A stretch of 8,139 bases of DNA from Verrucomicrobiota bacterium (GTDB lineage Bacteria > Verrucomicrobiota > Verrucomicrobiia > Opitutales > Opitutaceae): the NCBI GenBank assembly GCA_023430565.1, contig JAEZAD010000081.1, forward strand, positions 1 to 8,139, given 5' to 3'. The translations under genes were made by a program, and so were the position numbers. Positions 5,837 through 8,139 of the stretch are shown in pieces; within the stretch, counting starts at the first letter, position 1; each line of letters begins with the position of its first letter. A model generated the notes under the pieces. The model had not been told where the DNA came from. It did no database searches and worked only from the letters and a program-made list of their open reading frames with translations.

Positions 5837-8139
5837 TCGCTTTTCCCCCCGGCCTGCGCACCAATCCAGATTGTCACCTATTAAGTGACAATTCCCGTCC
5901 TCGCGCATCCCGCCTTTCTCGCTGGCGACCGCACCTCGCCGCCGCGCTGGCCGTGGTCGCAGCCACCATTTCTCCCGCTGCTTCACTCTCGTCCGCCGCC
6001 CTCCCCACCGACTTCCACGGCTCCAGCCCGCTCGACTGGTCCGTTCGCCTCGCCGATTCCGAAATGAAGCGCAAAGGCGACACCATGTTTCACGGCGGCG
6101 CCCCGCGCGCCCGCTGGGATTACACCACGTCGCTCTTCGGCCTCTCCCTCCTGAAACTCGCCGATCGCACCGGCACCGAGCGCTACGCCGACTTCGGCGC
6201 AAAGACCGTCACGTCCTTCATCCAGCCCGACGGCTCCATCGCGACGTATCGCATGGAAGAATACAACATCGACATGATCCCGCCCGGCAAGGTGCTCCTC
6301 CACCGCTGGGAGCAGGGCCATCGCGACCCGAAATTCCGCACCGCCATCGAAACCCTCCGCGCCCAACTCGACAAACACCCGCGCACCACCGAAGGCGGCT
6401 ACTGGCACAAGCAGCGCTACCCGCATCAAATGTGGCTCGACGGCCTCTTCATGGCGTCGCCGTTCCTCGCCCACTACGCACAGGTCTTCGAAACGCCCGC
6501 GATGTTCGACGACGTCGCCAACCAGATCACGCTCATGGACCGCCACGCCTACGACGCGAAGAGCGGTCTCTATTACCACGCCTGGGACGAAAAACGCGAA
6601 CAGCCCTGGGCCAACAAGGACACCGGCACCTCCCCCCATTTCTGGGGCCGCGCCGTCGGCTGGTGGTCGATGGCGCTCGTCGACTCGCTCGACTTCTTCT
6701 CGCCCACGCATCCAGAAGTTGAACACATCAACGACATCCTCCGCCGCACCGCCGACGGCATCGCCAAGTGGCAGGATCGCGACACCGGCCTTTGGTGGCA
6801 GGTTCTCGACCAGGGTCCGCGCGAAGGAAACTACCTCGAGGCCACCGCCTCCTCCATGTTCGTCTACTCCCTCGCGAAGGGCATCAACCGCGGCTATTTG
6901 TCCCGCGAGAAATACCTCCCTGTCGTCCTCAAAGGCTACGAGGGCATCATCCGCGACTTCATCAAAGAAAACCCCGACGGCACCATCAGCCTCACGCGCT
7001 GCTGCGAAGTCGCCGGCCTCGGCTACACCAACTCCAAAGGCCGCACCCGCGACGGCTCCTTCGAATACTACGTCAGCGAACCGATCATCGACAACGACCT
7101 CAAAGGCGTCGGCCCCTTCATCCTCGCCGGCATCGAAGTCCAGCAACTCCTCGCCTCCGACTCTCCCCGTAGCCACGAGCGTGAGCGAGTGGACGCCCGC
7201 GACTGGTCCTTCGCCGACACCATCCTCGCCCGCATCAACCCGCCCACGTTCCCCAATCGCGATTTCCCCATCACCGACTTCGGCGCAAAACCCAACACCG
7301 ATTCAACCGACGCCATCCACGCCGCCATCGCCGCGTGCACCCAAGCCGGCGGCGGCCGCGTCGTCATTCCGCCCGGCACCTGGCTCACCGGCGCCATCCA
7401 CCTCGACCACAACGTCAACCTCCACGTCTCCGCCGGCGCCACGCTCCAGTGGACGTTCGACCTCACGAAATACCCCATCGTTTTCACCCGCTGGGAAGGC
7501 GTCGAGTGCATGAACTTCTCGCCGTTCATCTACGCCTTCGAAAAGGAAAACATCGCCATCACCGGCAGCGGCACCCTCGACGGCGGCGCGACGTGGGACA
7601 CCTGGTGGTCGTGGAACGACAAAAAGAAAGGCGTCACAAAACAAAAAGCCGCCCGCGACCGCCTCATCGCCCTCGGCGAAACCGACATCCCCGTCGCCCA
7701 GCGCATCTTCGGCGCCAACGACTTTCTCCGCCCCAACTTCATCCAGCCCTATCGCTGCAAAAACATCCTCATCGAAGGCGTCACCATCCTCCGCTCGCCG
7801 ATGTGGGAAATTCACCCGGTCCTCTCCGAAAACATCACCGTTCGCGGCGTCACCATCACCACGCATGGCCCCAACAACGACGGCTTCGATCCCGAATCCT
7901 GCCGCGATATCCTCGTCGAGGATACGCTCTTCGACACCGGCGACGACTGCATCGCCATCAAATCCGGCCGCAACGGCGACGGCCGTCGCGTCAACGTCCC
8001 CACCGAAAACATGATCATCCGCAATTGCACGATGAAGGACGGCCACGGCGGCGTCGTCCTCGGCAGCGAATGCACCGGAGGCATCCGCAACATCTTCGTC
8101 GAAAACTGCACCATGGACTCGCCCGAGCTCGATCGCGGC
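5833..8139 (+). CDS. GH105-GH28 fusion: unsaturated uronyl hydrolase plus polygalacturonase, 3' end beyond window
   Basis: A frame of 769 codons is open from the ATG at 5833 to the window edge. A basic start (RPRASRLSRWRP) and LAAALAVVAATI (35-46) form an export signal with a long n-region. Residues about 60-440 are GH105: YNIDMIPPGK (144-153, with Asp147), QMWLDGLFMASPFLA (199-213, with catalytic-type Asp203), FWGRAVGWWSMAL (270-282), ending GVGPFILAGIEVQQLL. GH105 hydrates and releases terminal unsaturated uronic acid. Residues from about 477 (FPITDFGAKPNTDSTDAI) are GH28, a beta-helix polygalacturonase: NNDGFDP (681-687), TGDDCIAIKSG (702-712, with Asp704/Asp705) and the GHGG histidine (His738). 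The final R-x-K motif would lie past the edge. Residues 441-476 are a linker encoded partly by a dispersed repeat. The start overlaps the upstream stop (ATGA). End-cutting, exo- or rhamnogalacturonan-specific GH28 activity cannot be told apart here. Confidence 0.93.
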   Translation, partial: MIAFPPGLRTNPDCHLLSDNSRPRASRLSRWRPHLAAALAVVAATISPAASLSSAALPTDFHGSSPLDWSVRLADSEMKRKGDTMFHGGAPRARWDYTTSLFGLSLLKLADRTGTERYADFGAKTVTSFIQPDGSIATYRMEEYNIDMIPPGKVLLHRWEQGHRDPKFRTAIETLRAQLDKHPRTTEGGYWHKQRYPHQMWLDGLFMASPFLAHYAQVFETPAMFDDVANQITLMDRHAYDAKSGLYYHAWDEKREQPWANKDTGTSPHFWGRAVGWWSMALVDSLDFFSPTHPEVEHINDILRRTADGIAKWQDRDTGLWWQVLDQGPREGNYLEATASSMFVYSLAKGINRGYLSREKYLPVVLKGYEGIIRDFIKENPDGTISLTRCCEVAGLGYTNSKGRTRDGSFEYYVSEPIIDNDLKGVGPFILAGIEVQQLLASDSPRSHERERVDARDWSFADTILARINPPTFPNRDFPITDFGAKPNTDSTDAIHAAIAACTQAGGGRVVIPPGTWLTGAIHLDHNVNLHVSAGATLQWTFDLTKYPIVFTRWEGVECMNFSPFIYAFEKENIAITGSGTLDGGATWDTWWSWNDKKKGVTKQKAARDRLIALGETDIPVAQRIFGANDFLRPNFIQPYRCKNILIEGVTILRSPMWEIHPVLSENITVRGVTITTHGPNNDGFDPESCRDILVEDTLFDTGDDCIAIKSGRNGDGRRVNVPTENMIIRNCTMKDGHGGVVLGSECTGGIRNIFVENCTMDSPELDRG
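5870..5892. promoter_or_regulatory. Interrupted palindrome ATTGTCAC-N7-GTGACAAT at the start of the GH105-GH28 gene
   Basis: Perfect 8-bp arms flank the AT-rich spacer CTATTAA, 37 bases inside the fusion gene's reading frame. The stretch is AT-rich compared with the GC-rich coding DNA around it and lies in the poorly conserved n-region of the signal peptide. It could be an operator, an mRNA hairpin affecting coupled translation, or leftover intergenic DNA now read through. Confidence 0.45.
7169..7194 (+). repeat. Half-copy of the kduD-downstream hairpin repeat, in frame at the GH105/GH28 junction
   Basis: GTAGCCACGAGCGTGAGCGA followed by GTGGAC matches 4535-4560 over 26 bases with a single C/T difference. 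Only the left arm and loop are present; the complementary right arm is absent. Read in frame it encodes the charged linker RSHERERVD (residues 446-454), between the end of the GH105 domain and the beginning of the GH28 domain. Confidence 0.85.

Noticed and set aside
5983..7176. Minus-strand open frame of 397 codons opposite the GH105 domain
   Set aside because: It is antisense to well-conserved GH105 motifs and shows the Val/Ala/Gly/Asp/Glu-rich composition of a complementary shadow frame.

Overview
The window is GC-rich, with dense G/C-ending codons. Its gene content and intergenic repeats suggest a member of the Verrucomicrobiota, most likely an Opitutaceae-type polysaccharide degrader. This placement is inferred from gene content, repeat style and absent Shine-Dalgarno sites, not from a marker gene.

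The theme is breakdown of pectin or another polygalacturonate, and use of the unsaturated uronic acids released. Two gene sets diverge from a 240-base control region at 2533-2772. The leftward set (minus strand) is a D-isomer 2-hydroxyacid dehydrogenase (2532-1552), an Ldh_2/YiaK-type oxidoreductase (1447-353), and the first 52 codons of a PfkB sugar kinase (158-1) that looks like 2-keto-3-deoxygluconate (KDG) kinase. The rightward set (plus strand) is kduI (2773-3600), kduD (3762-4529), an exported DUF4861-type protein (4613-5836) and, overlapping it by ATGA, a large exported GH105-GH28 fusion (5833 to the window edge, open). The last gene has no stop codon in the window, so a scan for complete ORFs would miss it.

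A coherent route follows. The GH28 part cuts polygalacturonate or rhamnogalacturonan. The GH105 part removes unsaturated uronic acid from oligomer ends. KduI and KduD turn the resulting keto-uronate into KDG, and the kinase phosphorylates KDG for Entner-Doudoroff-type cleavage. KDPG aldolase, transporters and a regulator are not in the window. The DUF4861 protein and the two leftward dehydrogenases have no assigned step.

The gaps between genes carry unusual structure. Two copies of a modular inverted repeat (181-337 and 3618-3738) lie inside the two gene sets. Inverted arrays of a TAAGC heptamer separate the two dehydrogenases. A perfect 13-bp hairpin lies after kduD, and its left half recurs in frame exactly at the GH105/GH28 junction. 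None of the seven starts has a Shine-Dalgarno sequence, and five are directly preceded by pyrimidine tracts.
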